From: Streptomyces guryensis
GTDB lineage: Bacteria; Actinomycetota; Actinomycetes; Streptomycetales; Streptomycetaceae
Assembly: GCF_021261325.1 (NCBI RefSeq)
Contig: NZ_JAJSBI010000002.1
Span: 496,001-560,000 of the forward strand
Length of the DNA stretch: 64,000 nt
Direction of reading: 5' to 3'
The notes under the pieces are model-generated. The model searched no databases. It was not told the origin of the DNA and was given only the letters and a program-made list of their open reading frames with translations. Both the position numbers and the translations under genes were made by a program. Positions 27,130 through 36,283 of the stretch are shown piece after piece (position 1 is the first letter of the stretch; each line of letters opens with the position of its first letter).

Positions 27130-27164
27130 AAAAAAGTGCCCCCGCGCGGAATGCGCGGGGGCAC
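27130..27164 (-). terminator. intrinsic terminator of the mce operon
   Basis: On the minus strand, perfect 12 bp arms GTGCCCCCGCGC and GCGCGGGGGCAC around a 5-base loop are followed by TTTTTT. This is a textbook Rho-independent terminator, rarer in Streptomyces than bare hairpins, and it closes the whole minus-strand operon. Confidence 0.93.
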
Positions 27165-27178
27165 GGTGAAGCCGCTGA

Positions 27179-27862
27179 TCACAGGGCGTCGACGGCGCTC
27201 ACCTTCCAGCCCTCGGAGGTGCGGCTCATCGTCATCCGCACCCGGTTCAGGTCCAGCCGGGAGCCCGAGACCTGGGTGCTCTGTGTGACCTGGTTGACGA
27301 AGAGCAGGACCGTGACCTCGTCCGGGGAGGCCGAGGTGACGGATGCCGCGGGGACGGTCGCCTTCACCACCCCGTGGTACTTCTTCGCCGTCGGCCCGAC
27401 CACGGTCGTCGTGGTCTTCCCGTACTGCTCCCGGAAGTGCCCGGTCAGCAGTGCGCGGGCCCGGGCGAAGTCCCGGTCCAGATGCCGGTAGTCGTACGAC
27501 AGCACGACCGGCGCCGCCTTCTTCGCCGCTACGAGCGCCTGTGACCGTGCGCTCTCCGCCTGCCGTCCCTGCCCGTACTGCCATCCGAGCAGCGAGACGG
27601 CGACCAGAGCCGCGACCAGCAGGACGCCGAGGACGGCGGTGAGCAGCCTCCGGCCGGAACGGGGCGGGGGCGCGCTCCCCTCCGGCTCCGCCAAGGTGCC
27701 CGGGTCCTGCTCCAGCGGCTCCGGCGACGGCACCGGCGGGTCGTCCCAGCTGTCCGGGGCCGGCGGCTCGGGCCGGTTCAGGTACTCCACCCGCTTGGCG
27801 CGCTTGGCCGCCGCACGGGCGGCCGCGCTCATCGTGCGGCTCCGGGTGGTCGGGTTCGCCAT
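27179..27862 (-). CDS. Mce-associated membrane protein
   Basis: A 227-residue protein with a basic/proline-rich cytoplasmic N-terminus (about 1-75), one membrane helix (LLTAVLGVLLVAALVAVSLLG) and an extracytoplasmic domain. That domain shares the pattern SYDYRHLDRDFARARALLTGHFREQY with the preceding gene's product, typical of Mce-associated (Mas/VirB8-like) proteins. ATG 27862 has GAGGAG upstream. It is the last gene of the operon. Such proteins stabilise Mce transporters; a precise role here is inferred from family and position. Confidence 0.82.
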   Translation of the reverse strand: MANPTTRSRTMSAAARAAAKRAKRVEYLNRPEPPAPDSWDDPPVPSPEPLEQDPGTLAEPEGSAPPPRSGRRLLTAVLGVLLVAALVAVSLLGWQYGQGRQAESARSQALVAAKKAAPVVLSYDYRHLDRDFARARALLTGHFREQYGKTTTTVVGPTAKKYHGVVKATVPAASVTSASPDEVTVLLFVNQVTQSTQVSGSRLDLNRVRMTMSRTSEGWKVSAVDAL

Positions 27863-27890
27863 GGTCGTACTCCTCACTGGGGTGGTGCGG

Positions 27891-28391
27891 TCAGCCCACG
27901 AACTCGACGTCGGACGTCAGCCAGCGCCCGCCCCGGTACACCAGGTCGAGCTGGAGCCGGTAGGTGCGTGCCTCCCCCTGGGGCACGGCGGTGTTGGTGA
28001 CCTTGCTGTCGGCGACCACCAGGACACGGCCCGAGTGTGCGTCGGAGCGGACGATGCCGGCGTCCAGGACCTGCCCCTCGGACACGGACCTGTTCTCGGC
28101 GACGAGCTTGGTCAGCTGCGCGGTCTGCGCGGTGAACTGCTTCTTGAAGTCACCGGTGGCGCCCTTGAGGACGTCCGCGCTGTCCCGGTCGTAGTGCCGG
28201 TAGTCGAGCGAGGTGAAGTTCAGCGCGGACTGGCGGGCCGCGGCCAGGAGGTCCTGGCGCCGCTGCTCCGTCCCCTGCCGGTCGTGCAGGGCGAGGCCCA
28301 GCCAGCCGGCGACCGCGGCGGTGAGGACGGTCGCCGCGACCAGCCCCACCGTCAGGACCCTGTTCATGCCATCGGGCCGACGAGCAGCCAT
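27891..28391 (-). CDS. Mce-associated membrane protein
   Basis: A 166-residue protein with one N-terminal membrane helix (VLTVGLVAATVLTAAVAGWLGLAL) and an outer domain containing LDYRHYDRDSADVLKGATGDFKKQF, matching the next gene's YRHLDRDFARARALLTGHFREQ. ATG 28391 has AAGGAG eight bases upstream and overlaps the end of the last MCE gene by 28 bp. The pair of related small proteins at the 3' end mirrors the Mas genes of mycobacterial mce operons. Confidence 0.82.
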   Translation of the reverse strand: MAARRPDGMNRVLTVGLVAATVLTAAVAGWLGLALHDRQGTEQRRQDLLAAARQSALNFTSLDYRHYDRDSADVLKGATGDFKKQFTAQTAQLTKLVAENRSVSEGQVLDAGIVRSDAHSGRVLVVADSKVTNTAVPQGEARTYRLQLDLVYRGGRWLTSDVEFVG

Positions 28392-29635
28392 TGCCACGAC
28401 TCCTTTCCGAACACCGTCTGCTGGCCGCCCGTCGAGCCGATCTCGACGGGCCTTCCGTCCGGGCCGGTCGCGGTGCCGGTCTCCGGGTCGTACGGCGTGA
28501 TGTACGCCGCCTGGTTCGCGCCGCCGGACGTTGCGCCGGGGGCGTTCTGCGCGCCCCGCACCGACGTCTGGCCGCCTCGCGGGGCGGCGCAGTGCGCGTC
28601 GGTGTCGGCCGCACGGGGGCTGGTGTCCGAGGGGTCCCGCCACGTGGTGCCGTATCCCTTGGTGCACGGCGGCGGGTCATCGGCGTTCACCACCAGCCCG
28701 AAGTGGGTGGTGCCGTCGCCCGGGACCACCGTGTAGCTGCCCGCGACCGCCGCCGGGAAGGTGACGAGCGCCTGCTCCACGCCGGGCAGGTGCGCCAGCG
28801 TGACCCGGCCGCCGCTGATCAGGTTGGCCAGCAGGACCGACAGGCCGGGGCCGGTCGACTTCAGCAGCGAGTCGACCTGCTGCGCGGCCGGTGTCGCGTT
28901 GCCGATCACCTTGCGCAGGTCCCCGTCGCTCGCCTTCAACTGCGCGCTGAGCGCCGCCAGGTCGTGCGCGAACGACTTGATGGACGAGCCCTGGTCGGCC
29001 TGTGTCTTCAGGACCTTCCGCGAGTCCTCGATCAGGGAGATCGTCTGGGGCAGCGACGCGGACGCCGACTCCACGAGCGCGTTGCCCGAGTCCACCAGTC
29101 GGCTCAGGTCGGGGCCGGTGCCGTCGAAGGCCCTGCCCAGCTCGTCGACGGTGACCCGCAGGTCGTTCTTGCCGACCGAGTTCACCAGCCGGTCCAGGCT
29201 GAGGACCAGGTCCGTGGTCGGCAGCGGCACGCGTGTGCTGCCGCGCGGGATGGCGCTGCCGTCGAGGAGATACGGGCCGTGGGAGGTGCGCGGCTGCAGA
29301 TCGACGTACTGCTCGCCCACCGCCGAGCGGTCCGCCACCATGGCCAGGGTGTCCGCCGGGATGCGCGGCGCCCCGTCCTTGATGTCCAGGGCGACCGAGA
29401 CTCCGTCGGCGCCACTCAGCCGCAGCGCCCCGACCTTGCCCACGGGCACCCCGCGGTAGGTGACCTCCGCGCCGGGGAAGATGCCCCCGGAGTCGGCGAA
29501 GTCGGCCCGCACGGTGTAGCCGCGGCCCAGGACGTCGTCCACCAGGCCGGTGTACTCGGCGCCGACGTACGACACCCCGACCGCGGTGACGACGGCGAAG
29601 GCCAGCAGTTGGGCCTTGACCGTACGAGTGATCAC
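28364..29635 (-). CDS. MCE-family protein (MceF position)
   Basis: A 423-residue substrate-channel protein: one N-terminal helix (LLAFAVVTAVGVSYVGAEY), an MCE/MlaD beta-barrel domain (about 35-115, with GGIFPGAEVTYRGVPVGKVGAL) and a long helical region with amphipathic heptads. A variable C-terminal domain contains cysteines (CTKGYGTTW, DAHCAAPRGG). GTG start at 29635 overlaps the previous stop (GTGA). In hexameric Mce machines six such proteins form a tunnel for lipids across the cell envelope. An RGG-like turn in the tail is coincidental. Confidence 0.88.
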   Translation of the reverse strand: MITRTVKAQLLAFAVVTAVGVSYVGAEYTGLVDDVLGRGYTVRADFADSGGIFPGAEVTYRGVPVGKVGALRLSGADGVSVALDIKDGAPRIPADTLAMVADRSAVGEQYVDLQPRTSHGPYLLDGSAIPRGSTRVPLPTTDLVLSLDRLVNSVGKNDLRVTVDELGRAFDGTGPDLSRLVDSGNALVESASASLPQTISLIEDSRKVLKTQADQGSSIKSFAHDLAALSAQLKASDGDLRKVIGNATPAAQQVDSLLKSTGPGLSVLLANLISGGRVTLAHLPGVEQALVTFPAAVAGSYTVVPGDGTTHFGLVVNADDPPPCTKGYGTTWRDPSDTSPRAADTDAHCAAPRGGQTSVRGAQNAPGATSGGANQAAYITPYDPETGTATGPDGRPVEIGSTGGQQTVFGKESWQWLLVGPMA

Positions 29636-30903
29636 GGTTGGACCCCCTTCAGCATCAGCTCGGCCAGCGCGAGGTCGATGCCCTCGGGCGGCTTCGCTCC
29701 GGTGGTGTAGCTGCTCGTGCACACCGGCGGGCACAGCGGCCCGCCGCCGCCCGAGGGCGACGAGGGCACGGACGGCGACGACGGCAGGCTCGGTGTGCTC
29801 GGCAGCGGGGCCGGCGTCGGGACGCCCGGCACCTTCGGGAGGCCCGGTACGGCGGAGCTGCCGGGCGCCGGTGAACTGCCTTTGCCCTGGCTGGAGTTGC
29901 CGTCCGCGAGATTCCCGTAGAGGTCCGCCAGCTGGAGATCCGCGGTGATGTGCAGGTTGACGTAGTCGCCCTTGACGGCATCCGTGGCGTTGCGTGGGAA
30001 CGGGTAAGTTGTCAGCAGCTCGAGGGAGTTGGGCAGGTCGCTGCCCGACTTGTTCAGCTGTTGCAGGATCGGCCGCAGGTTCTTGAGGTTGGCGACCGTG
30101 TCGTCGTGCGAGGCCTCGACCACCTTGGTGCCCGCCTTGCCGAGCTTCGACAGGGCGGTGAGCATCTTCGTCAGGTTGCGCCGCTGGTCGGCCAGGACCT
30201 TCAGGGCGGGCGGCATCGTGTCGACGGCCTCGGCGATGGTCTTCTTCTCCTTGCCGAGCCGCCCCGCGAGCCGGTCGACGGCCTTGATCGCGCGGATGAT
30301 GTCCGCCTTCTGCCGGTCCAGTCCGCCGACGAACGTGTTCAGCTCCTTCAGTAGTGACCTGACCCGGTTCTCCCGGCCGTCCAGGGCCTTGTTCAGCTCC
30401 ACGGTGATCGTCTTGAGCTGGGCGACTCCACCGCCGTTGAGCAGGGCGGACAGGGCGGACAGCACCTCCTCGACCTCCGGGTTGCGGCCGCTGCGGGAGA
30501 GCGGGATGCGGTCGCCGTCGCGGAGCCGGCCCACGGGTGCCGTGCCGGTCGGGGCGGCCAGCGCCACGTACTTCTCGCCGAGCAGGCTGGTCTGCCGCAG
30601 CTCGGCGACCGCGTTCGCGGGCAGCCGCACCGAGTCGGCGACCCGCAGCCGTACCCGCGCGTGCCAGCCGTCCAGCTCCACCTTCTCCACCGCGCCGACG
30701 GTGACGTCGTTCACCTTCACCGCCGACTGCGGCACCAGGTCGAGGACGTCACGGAAGTCGACGGTGACGTGGTAGGCGTGCCCGTCGTCGGCGGCACCGC
30801 CGGGCAGCGGGACGTCGTACCAGCCGTTGAACTCACAGCCGGACAGCAGCAGCGACCCCACCGCCGCCCAGGCGAGCGTCCCGGCCTTGCGTCGTGTGCT
30901 CAT
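29632..30903 (-). CDS. MCE-family lipoprotein (MceE position)
   Basis: A 423-residue MCE protein with a lipoprotein signal (LAWAAVGSLLLSGC, lipid-modified Cys about residue 22), as in mycobacterial LprK/MceE. The MCE domain (about 40-120) is followed by a helical tunnel segment. The tail is rich in Pro/Ser (VPGVPTPAPLPSTPSLPSSP) and contains cysteines in PLCPPVC. ATG 30903 overlaps the previous stop (ATGA). The proline repeat resembles the outer tail of the sigma factor encoded at 38214-39233. Confidence 0.9.
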   Translation of the reverse strand: MSTRRKAGTLAWAAVGSLLLSGCEFNGWYDVPLPGGAADDGHAYHVTVDFRDVLDLVPQSAVKVNDVTVGAVEKVELDGWHARVRLRVADSVRLPANAVAELRQTSLLGEKYVALAAPTGTAPVGRLRDGDRIPLSRSGRNPEVEEVLSALSALLNGGGVAQLKTITVELNKALDGRENRVRSLLKELNTFVGGLDRQKADIIRAIKAVDRLAGRLGKEKKTIAEAVDTMPPALKVLADQRRNLTKMLTALSKLGKAGTKVVEASHDDTVANLKNLRPILQQLNKSGSDLPNSLELLTTYPFPRNATDAVKGDYVNLHITADLQLADLYGNLADGNSSQGKGSSPAPGSSAVPGLPKVPGVPTPAPLPSTPSLPSSPSVPSSPSGGGGPLCPPVCTSSYTTGAKPPEGIDLALAELMLKGVQP

Positions 30904-32027
30904 GCGCTCGCCCCCAGGATCCCGCCGAGCGTCCTGTCGATCGTGCCGGTCACCGCGGTGCCCTGCGTGGGAAGTTCGGGCAGTGAGTCGAAGAGTTTCT
31001 TCAGCTGCTCGCAGTCGGGGTTCTTGCCGCCCTCGTCGCCGGTCGTCCGCAGGATCGAGCACAGCAGCGAGGCCGGATCCTGCGCCTGCTGCGCGTTGTT
31101 GCGGGTGTCGAGGGTGCCGGAGGACGGGTTGTAGGCGTTGTTGAGGTTCGACAGGCCCGTGGGCGCGACCCGCAACAGCTCGTCCAGGGCGGCCCGTTGG
31201 GTGACGAGCACCTTGGTCACCTTGCTGAGGCCCTTCACGTTCGAGGTCAGCGAGTTCTTGTTCCTCTTCACGAACGCGGACACGTCGCCGAGCGCCGTCC
31301 CCAGGTTCCTGAGCGTGTCCGCGAGGTCCTGACGCTCGCCCGAGAGCTGCTGCGCCACATCGGCGAGACTGGTGTCGAAGGACCGCACGCTCTTGTCGTC
31401 GGCCGCCAGCGCCGCGGTGAACACCTGCAGGTTCCGCACCGTGCCGAACAGGTCCCTACGCCCGTCGGACAGGGTGGTGACCGCCTGCGACAGGTCCTGG
31501 ACGGTCCGGTTGAGGTTGGCGCCCTGCCCGTCGAGGTTGTCCGCGCTCACCCCGAGCAGCCGGGAGAGGGAGCCGTCCTTGTTGGCGCCCTTGGGGCCGA
31601 GCGCGTCGGCCGTGGTGTGCAGGCTGTCGAAGATCCGGTCCAGTTCCACGGGTACGGCGGTGCGGTTCTCGGGGATGACGGCACCGCTGCGCATGACCGG
31701 GCCCTTCCGGTACACCGGCAGCAGCTGTACGTAACGGTCGCTGACCACCGAGGAGTTGATGATCGCGGCCTGGGCGCCGGCGGGGACCTTGCGCCCCTCG
31801 TCGTACTCCAGCTCCACCCGCACCCGCTCGCCCTCGGGCGTGATCCTCCTGACCTCGCCGATCCGGACACCGAGGACGCGGACGTCCGAGCCGGGGTAGA
31901 TGCCGACGGTGCGCGGGAAGTACGCGGTGACGTGGACCGGCTCGGGCCGCGGCCACAGCGCATAGGTGAGGGCGGCGGCCAGGGCGAGTGCCGTGAGCAC
32001 CGCCAGGCGTCTCGTCAGGCGCTTCAC
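30900..32027 (-). CDS. MCE-family protein (MceD position)
   Basis: A 375-residue protein: basic N-terminus, membrane helix (LAVLTALALAAALTYALW), MCE domain (VHVTAYFPRTVGIYPGSDVRVLGVRIGEV), and a long helical segment. GTG 32027 has GGAGG six bases upstream and overlaps the preceding gene by 4 bp. Two C-terminal cysteines (LLCSI, PDCEQ) may form a disulfide outside the cell. Part of the six-subunit MCE tunnel. Confidence 0.9.
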   Translation of the reverse strand: MKRLTRRLAVLTALALAAALTYALWPRPEPVHVTAYFPRTVGIYPGSDVRVLGVRIGEVRRITPEGERVRVELEYDEGRKVPAGAQAAIINSSVVSDRYVQLLPVYRKGPVMRSGAVIPENRTAVPVELDRIFDSLHTTADALGPKGANKDGSLSRLLGVSADNLDGQGANLNRTVQDLSQAVTTLSDGRRDLFGTVRNLQVFTAALAADDKSVRSFDTSLADVAQQLSGERQDLADTLRNLGTALGDVSAFVKRNKNSLTSNVKGLSKVTKVLVTQRAALDELLRVAPTGLSNLNNAYNPSSGTLDTRNNAQQAQDPASLLCSILRTTGDEGGKNPDCEQLKKLFDSLPELPTQGTAVTGTIDRTLGGILGASA

Positions 32028-33184
32028 CGGGTGCCTCCCGTTCGCGGTGTCACCGGAGCGGCGACCAGGTTCTGGACGTAGGAGTCGAACCAACGGCCGT
32101 TGCCCAGGGCGTTGGTGAAGACCCGCACATACGGCGCGAGCAGCTGCACGCTGCGGTCGAGGCTTGCCTGGTTGCGTTCGAGCATCTGCACCACACGCTT
32201 CAGGCCCTGCAACGCGGGCCCGATCTCCCTGTCGTTGTCCTGGACCAGGCCGGAGAGCTCGATGCCGAGCGCGGCGGAGGTCTTCAGCAGCTTGTGGATC
32301 GCCTCGCGCCGCCTGCTGATCTCCTTGAACAGCTGGTCGCCGTCCTTGAGCAGGGCGGTGAAGTCCTTGGAGCGGTCGGCGAGTACGCCGGTCGTGCCGT
32401 TCGCGTGGTCCAGGAGTTCGCCCAGGGCCTGGTCGCGGGAGGCCACCGTGCGGGAGATCTCCGACAGGCCCTTGATGGACGCGCGCACCTCGGCGGGCGA
32501 GTCCTGGAAGGTGGCGGAGATGGTGTCCAGGGCCTTCGCGAGCCGCCCGGTGTCGACCTTCTCCGAGGTCGTGGTCAGGTCGCTGAACGCCTGCACGACG
32601 TCGTACGCCGGGACGGTGCGCCTGAGCGGGATCTCGCTGCCCGGCCGCAACTGGCCCGGCCCCCTGGGCTGCAGCGCGAGGTACTTCGCGCCGAGGATCG
32701 TCTTGACGCGGATCGAAGCGCCGGTGTCGGTGCCGAAGCCCGGACGGCCCTTGACCTCGAAGGTGACCTTGACGTGGTCGCCGACCAGGTCGACGCCCTC
32801 GACCTTGCCGACCTTCACCCCGGCGATCCGCACCTCGTCACCGGGCTTGAGTCCGCCCGCCTCCGAGAAGGCCGCACTGTAGGTGTCGCCGCCGCCGATG
32901 ATCGGCAGGCTGTCGGCGTTGAACGCGGCCACGGTCAGGAGCGCGAGGACGGTGAGACCGACGGCCCCGATGACGACGGGGTTGCGCTCGCGGAACGGAA
33001 CCAGGCGTGGCCGCCGGAGGCGTATCCGCGGCAGCCTGGGCGGCTCGATGCGCACCTTCATCAACGGTTCCGGCCTGCGCGGGCGGGGCGCGCGCCGGGG
33101 CAGCCGTGGCTTCGGCAGCTTCGGCGGGTCGATGCGGACCTTCACCAGCGGTGCCGGGCGGTTCCTGCGGGACGTGCGGGTCAT
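32024..33184 (-). CDS. MCE-family protein (MceC position) with duplicated basic N-terminal motif
   Basis: A 386-residue MCE protein. Before the membrane helix (VVIGAVGLTVLALLTVAAF, about 68-86) it has an unusual cytoplasmic extension in which a Pro/Arg motif occurs twice: PLVKVRIDPPKLPKPRL and PLMKVRIEPPRLPRIRL. The MCE domain (GGLKPGDEVRIAGVKVGKVEGV) and helical tunnel follow normally. ATG 33184 has GAGG upstream and a 4 bp overlap with the preceding gene. Confidence 0.9.
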   Translation of the reverse strand: MTRTSRRNRPAPLVKVRIDPPKLPKPRLPRRAPRPRRPEPLMKVRIEPPRLPRIRLRRPRLVPFRERNPVVIGAVGLTVLALLTVAAFNADSLPIIGGGDTYSAAFSEAGGLKPGDEVRIAGVKVGKVEGVDLVGDHVKVTFEVKGRPGFGTDTGASIRVKTILGAKYLALQPRGPGQLRPGSEIPLRRTVPAYDVVQAFSDLTTTSEKVDTGRLAKALDTISATFQDSPAEVRASIKGLSEISRTVASRDQALGELLDHANGTTGVLADRSKDFTALLKDGDQLFKEISRRREAIHKLLKTSAALGIELSGLVQDNDREIGPALQGLKRVVQMLERNQASLDRSVQLLAPYVRVFTNALGNGRWFDSYVQNLVAAPVTPRTGGTR

Positions 33185-34233
33185 GAGCCGCACCTCGCCC
33201 TCGCCACGTGCAGGTCCGGGGTGAGCGTCTGCTTCGTCTTCGGCAGCACGATCCGGCCGTCGAAGTCGCAGAGGTAGAAGTTGAACCAGGAGCCGTAGGA
33301 CGCGGTCCCCGTCAGTGCGTTGAGCTTGTTCGGCAGCCGCTGCAGGACGCCCTCCACGGTCTTCTCGTTGTCGTTCAGCGTCCCGGTGAGATCGGTCAGC
33401 CCCGCGATGTCGTCCTTCAGCGGCGGCCGTGCGTCCTTCAGCAGCCCCGAGGTGGCGTCCGTCAGATCGCCGATGTTCACCAGCGACTGCCCGATGGGCC
33501 CCCGGTCGGCGGACAGACCGGAGATCACCCGCCGCAGCTGCACCAGCAGCTCGGAGAAGCGGGTGCCGCGCTCGTCCAGCGTCTTCAGCACGGCGTTGAG
33601 GTTGTCGATCACCGAGCCGATCAGCCTGTCCCGCCCGGCCAGGGTCGTGGTGAGCGAAGCGGTGTGCGCCAGCAGGCTGTTGACCGTGCCGCCCTCGCCC
33701 TGCAGCGTCTTGATGATCTCCGTGGCGAGCTGGTTGACGTCCTGCGGGCTGAGCGCGGCGAACAGCGGCTTGAAGCCGTTCAGCAGGGCGTTCAGGTCCA
33801 GCGCGGGCTGCGTCCGCGTCAGCGGGATCGTGCCGCCGGGCTTCAGCCGGGTGCCGTCGCCCGCGCCCTCGGTGAGGGCGACGTACCGCTGCCCGACCAG
33901 GTTGCGGTAGCGGATGACGGCATGGGTGCTGGTGAGCAGCGGCCGGTCGGCGCCGACGGTGAAGGTGATCTCCGCCAGCGTACGGTCCTTGATCCGGATG
34001 CCCTGGACCTGGCCGACCCGCACTCCTGCGACCCGGATGTCGTCCCCCTTCTCCAGGCCGGTGACGTCGCTGAAGACGGCACGGTAGGTGCGGTCGGGTG
34101 TGAAGGAGAGGTTCACGATGGTGGCGGCGAGCAGGGCCGTAGCCGCGATCGTCACCAGCGCGAAGAGGCTGAACTTGATGAGGGGAGCGGCGGTCTGCCG
34201 CGCTGCCGAGGTCCTCGTACGACGCGGCCTCAT
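33181..34233 (-). CDS. MCE-family protein (MceB position)
   Basis: A 350-residue protein with a basic N-terminus, membrane helix (LIKFSLFALVTIAATALLAATIV), MCE domain (DVTGLEKGDDIRVAGVRVGQVQGI, NLVGQRYVAL) and a helical segment ending with cysteines in FYLCDFDG and ARCGS. It starts ATG 34233 with an ATGA overlap. Part of the lipid tunnel. Confidence 0.9.
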   Translation of the reverse strand: MRPRRTRTSAARQTAAPLIKFSLFALVTIAATALLAATIVNLSFTPDRTYRAVFSDVTGLEKGDDIRVAGVRVGQVQGIRIKDRTLAEITFTVGADRPLLTSTHAVIRYRNLVGQRYVALTEGAGDGTRLKPGGTIPLTRTQPALDLNALLNGFKPLFAALSPQDVNQLATEIIKTLQGEGGTVNSLLAHTASLTTTLAGRDRLIGSVIDNLNAVLKTLDERGTRFSELLVQLRRVISGLSADRGPIGQSLVNIGDLTDATSGLLKDARPPLKDDIAGLTDLTGTLNDNEKTVEGVLQRLPNKLNALTGTASYGSWFNFYLCDFDGRIVLPKTKQTLTPDLHVARARCGS

Positions 34234-35465
34234 ACGACACTCACCGCCGTCCCGCGCGCCATCGGACCGAACAGCAGCGTCGTGACCGGCGGCACCTCGT
34301 CGGCGGGCACCCCCAGCACGGGCGACACCAGCGAGCCGACGGCCCGCTGTTCGGCCCGGGTGGCGGAGACACCGAGCGGACCGGACGAACCGCCCGCTCT
34401 GGAACCGTCGTCGAGATGGACCCCGGGTGCGGGCACCGAAGGATGCGGAAGATCCCGGCAGTCGGGCCCGGACCGGTCGGCGTAACGCGGCTCCTCGCCG
34501 GGCCGGTACGCCCCCTGCTGCCGTACGACCTCCAGCGTGATGTGCATCTTGCCGCCCCGGAACGCCTGCTCGGAGGCCTGCTCCTCGTGGACGAGCCCGG
34601 CGAGGAGACAGGGGTACTCGGGGGAGTAGCGGGCGAAGAGTTCGAGTGTCGGGCGGGAGACCTGCCCCAGGGTGATCAACCGGTCGCCGTTCGCGTCGAG
34701 GAAGTCCTGAGCCGTGCCGGCGGCGCCGGCCGTCGTGGTGAGGGCCGAGGCGAGCCGGTCCCGCTCCGCGACCAGCGTGCGGCTGGTGGTCACGGTGTTG
34801 CGCAGGACCTCCATCAGGTCCGGCGCCGCGTCGCCGTACACCTGGGCGACGTCGGCCAGCCGGGCGAAGTCCTCGGTGAGGGAGGGCAGATGAGGATTGA
34901 GGCGGTGCAGATAGTCCTCCACGCGCGTGAGGTTGTCGCCGATCCGGTCGCCACGGCCTTCGAGGGCGGTGGCGAACGCGGAGAGCGTGGCGTTGAGCTT
35001 TCCGGGCTGCACGGTCCGCAGCAGCGGCAGCAGGTCGTTCATCACCTGCTGCAGCTCGATGCCGACGCGGGTGCGGTCCTGGGCGATCACGTCCCCGGCG
35101 CGGATGGGCCGGGCCGAGGAGCGCGCGGGAGCGACCAGGTCGACGTACTTCTCGCCGAACAGCGTCTTGGGCAGCAGCCGGGCCCGTACGTCGGACGGGA
35201 TGTCGGCGGCGTACTCCGGCTTGAGCGCGATGTCGAGCGTCGCCTTGTGCCCGTCGGCGTGCACCGAGCGCACCTCGCCGACCAGCAGGCCGCGCAGCTT
35301 GACGTCGGCGCGCGGGTCGAGCTGGTTGCCGAGGCTGTCGGCCTCCAGCCTGATCCGCACGGCCGGGGTGAACGCCTGCCGGTACACGGCGACGGACAAC
35401 GACAGCAGCAGGGCGAGCACGGCGAGGAACACCACGCCGTACAACCGCAGTCTCCACACCCTCAT
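34230..35465 (-). CDS. MCE-family protein (MceA position)
   Basis: A 411-residue MCE protein, first of the six. It has an N-terminal helix (YGVVFLAVLALLLSLSVAVY), MCE domain (LDPRADVKLRGLLVGEVRSV ... LPKTLFGEKYVDLV), helical segment and an extended polar C-terminal tail. I give ATG 35465; a GTG at 35474 would overlap the permease stop by 4 bp like all other joints in this operon and would add three residues. Confidence 0.88.
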   Translation of the reverse strand: MRVWRLRLYGVVFLAVLALLLSLSVAVYRQAFTPAVRIRLEADSLGNQLDPRADVKLRGLLVGEVRSVHADGHKATLDIALKPEYAADIPSDVRARLLPKTLFGEKYVDLVAPARSSARPIRAGDVIAQDRTRVGIELQQVMNDLLPLLRTVQPGKLNATLSAFATALEGRGDRIGDNLTRVEDYLHRLNPHLPSLTEDFARLADVAQVYGDAAPDLMEVLRNTVTTSRTLVAERDRLASALTTTAGAAGTAQDFLDANGDRLITLGQVSRPTLELFARYSPEYPCLLAGLVHEEQASEQAFRGGKMHITLEVVRQQGAYRPGEEPRYADRSGPDCRDLPHPSVPAPGVHLDDGSRAGGSSGPLGVSATRAEQRAVGSLVSPVLGVPADEVPPVTTLLFGPMARGTAVSVV

Positions 35466-35470
35466 ACGGT

Positions 35471-36274
35471 TCACCCCGCAATCCGCACGGTCGTGTTGGC
35501 GCCCCAGATGGCCAACGACAGGAAGAAGTCGAGGACGTTGATCGCGACGATCGAGGTCCGCACGGCACGGCCCACCGCGACGCCGACCCCTGCTGGGCCG
35601 CCGCTCGCGTAGTAGCCGTAGAAGCAGTGCACGAGGATGATCAGGACGGCGAAGACCAGCACCTTCCCGAAGGACCACAGCACGTCGACCGGCGGCAGAT
35701 ACTGCTGGAAGTAGTGGTCGTAGGTGCCGGCCGACTGCCCGTAGTAGCCGGTGGTGATCGTGCGGGCGGCGAAGTAGGAGGACAGCAGCCCGATCACGTA
35801 CAGCGGGATCACGGCCACGAACCCGGCGATCATCCGCGTGGTCACCAGGAACGGCAGCGAGGGGACGCCCATGACCTCCAGGGCGTCGGTCTCCTCGCTG
35901 ATCCGCATCGCGCCGAGCTGGGCGGTGAAGCCCGCCCCGACGGTCGCGGACAGCGCGAGTCCGGCGACCAGCGGGGCGATCTCCCGGGTGTTGAAGTACG
36001 CCGAGAGGAACGCCACGAAGTTGGAGGTGCCGAGCTGGTTGAGCGCCGCGTATCCCTGGAGCCCCACCTCGGTGCCGGTGAAGAAGGACAGGAAGGCGAT
36101 CACCCCGACCGTGCCGCCCACGACGGCGAGGGCGCCGCGGCCGAAGCTCACCTCGGCGAGCAGCCGCAGGATCTCCTTCTTGTACCGGCGCACGGTTCGG
36201 CCCGTCCAGGCCAACGACCTTCCATAGAAGGAGAGTTGACGGCCGAGCTCTTCCAGGCTTCTCAGGACTGCCAT
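35471..36274 (-). CDS. YrbE/MlaE-type permease subunit B of the Mce transporter
   Basis: A 267-residue inner-membrane permease with the MlaE plan: an N-terminal amphipathic helix, then about five membrane helices. It includes the conserved coupling segment ARITAQLGAMRISEETDALEVMG-like (here AGFTAQLGAMRISEETDALEVMG in residues about 120-142). It pairs with YrbEA and the ATPase to power lipid movement. It begins 9 bp after the YrbEA stop. Confidence 0.93.
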   Translation of the reverse strand: MAVLRSLEELGRQLSFYGRSLAWTGRTVRRYKKEILRLLAEVSFGRGALAVVGGTVGVIAFLSFFTGTEVGLQGYAALNQLGTSNFVAFLSAYFNTREIAPLVAGLALSATVGAGFTAQLGAMRISEETDALEVMGVPSLPFLVTTRMIAGFVAVIPLYVIGLLSSYFAARTITTGYYGQSAGTYDHYFQQYLPPVDVLWSFGKVLVFAVLIILVHCFYGYYASGGPAGVGVAVGRAVRTSIVAINVLDFFLSLAIWGANTTVRIAG

Positions 36275-36283
36275 GTCTGTGCC

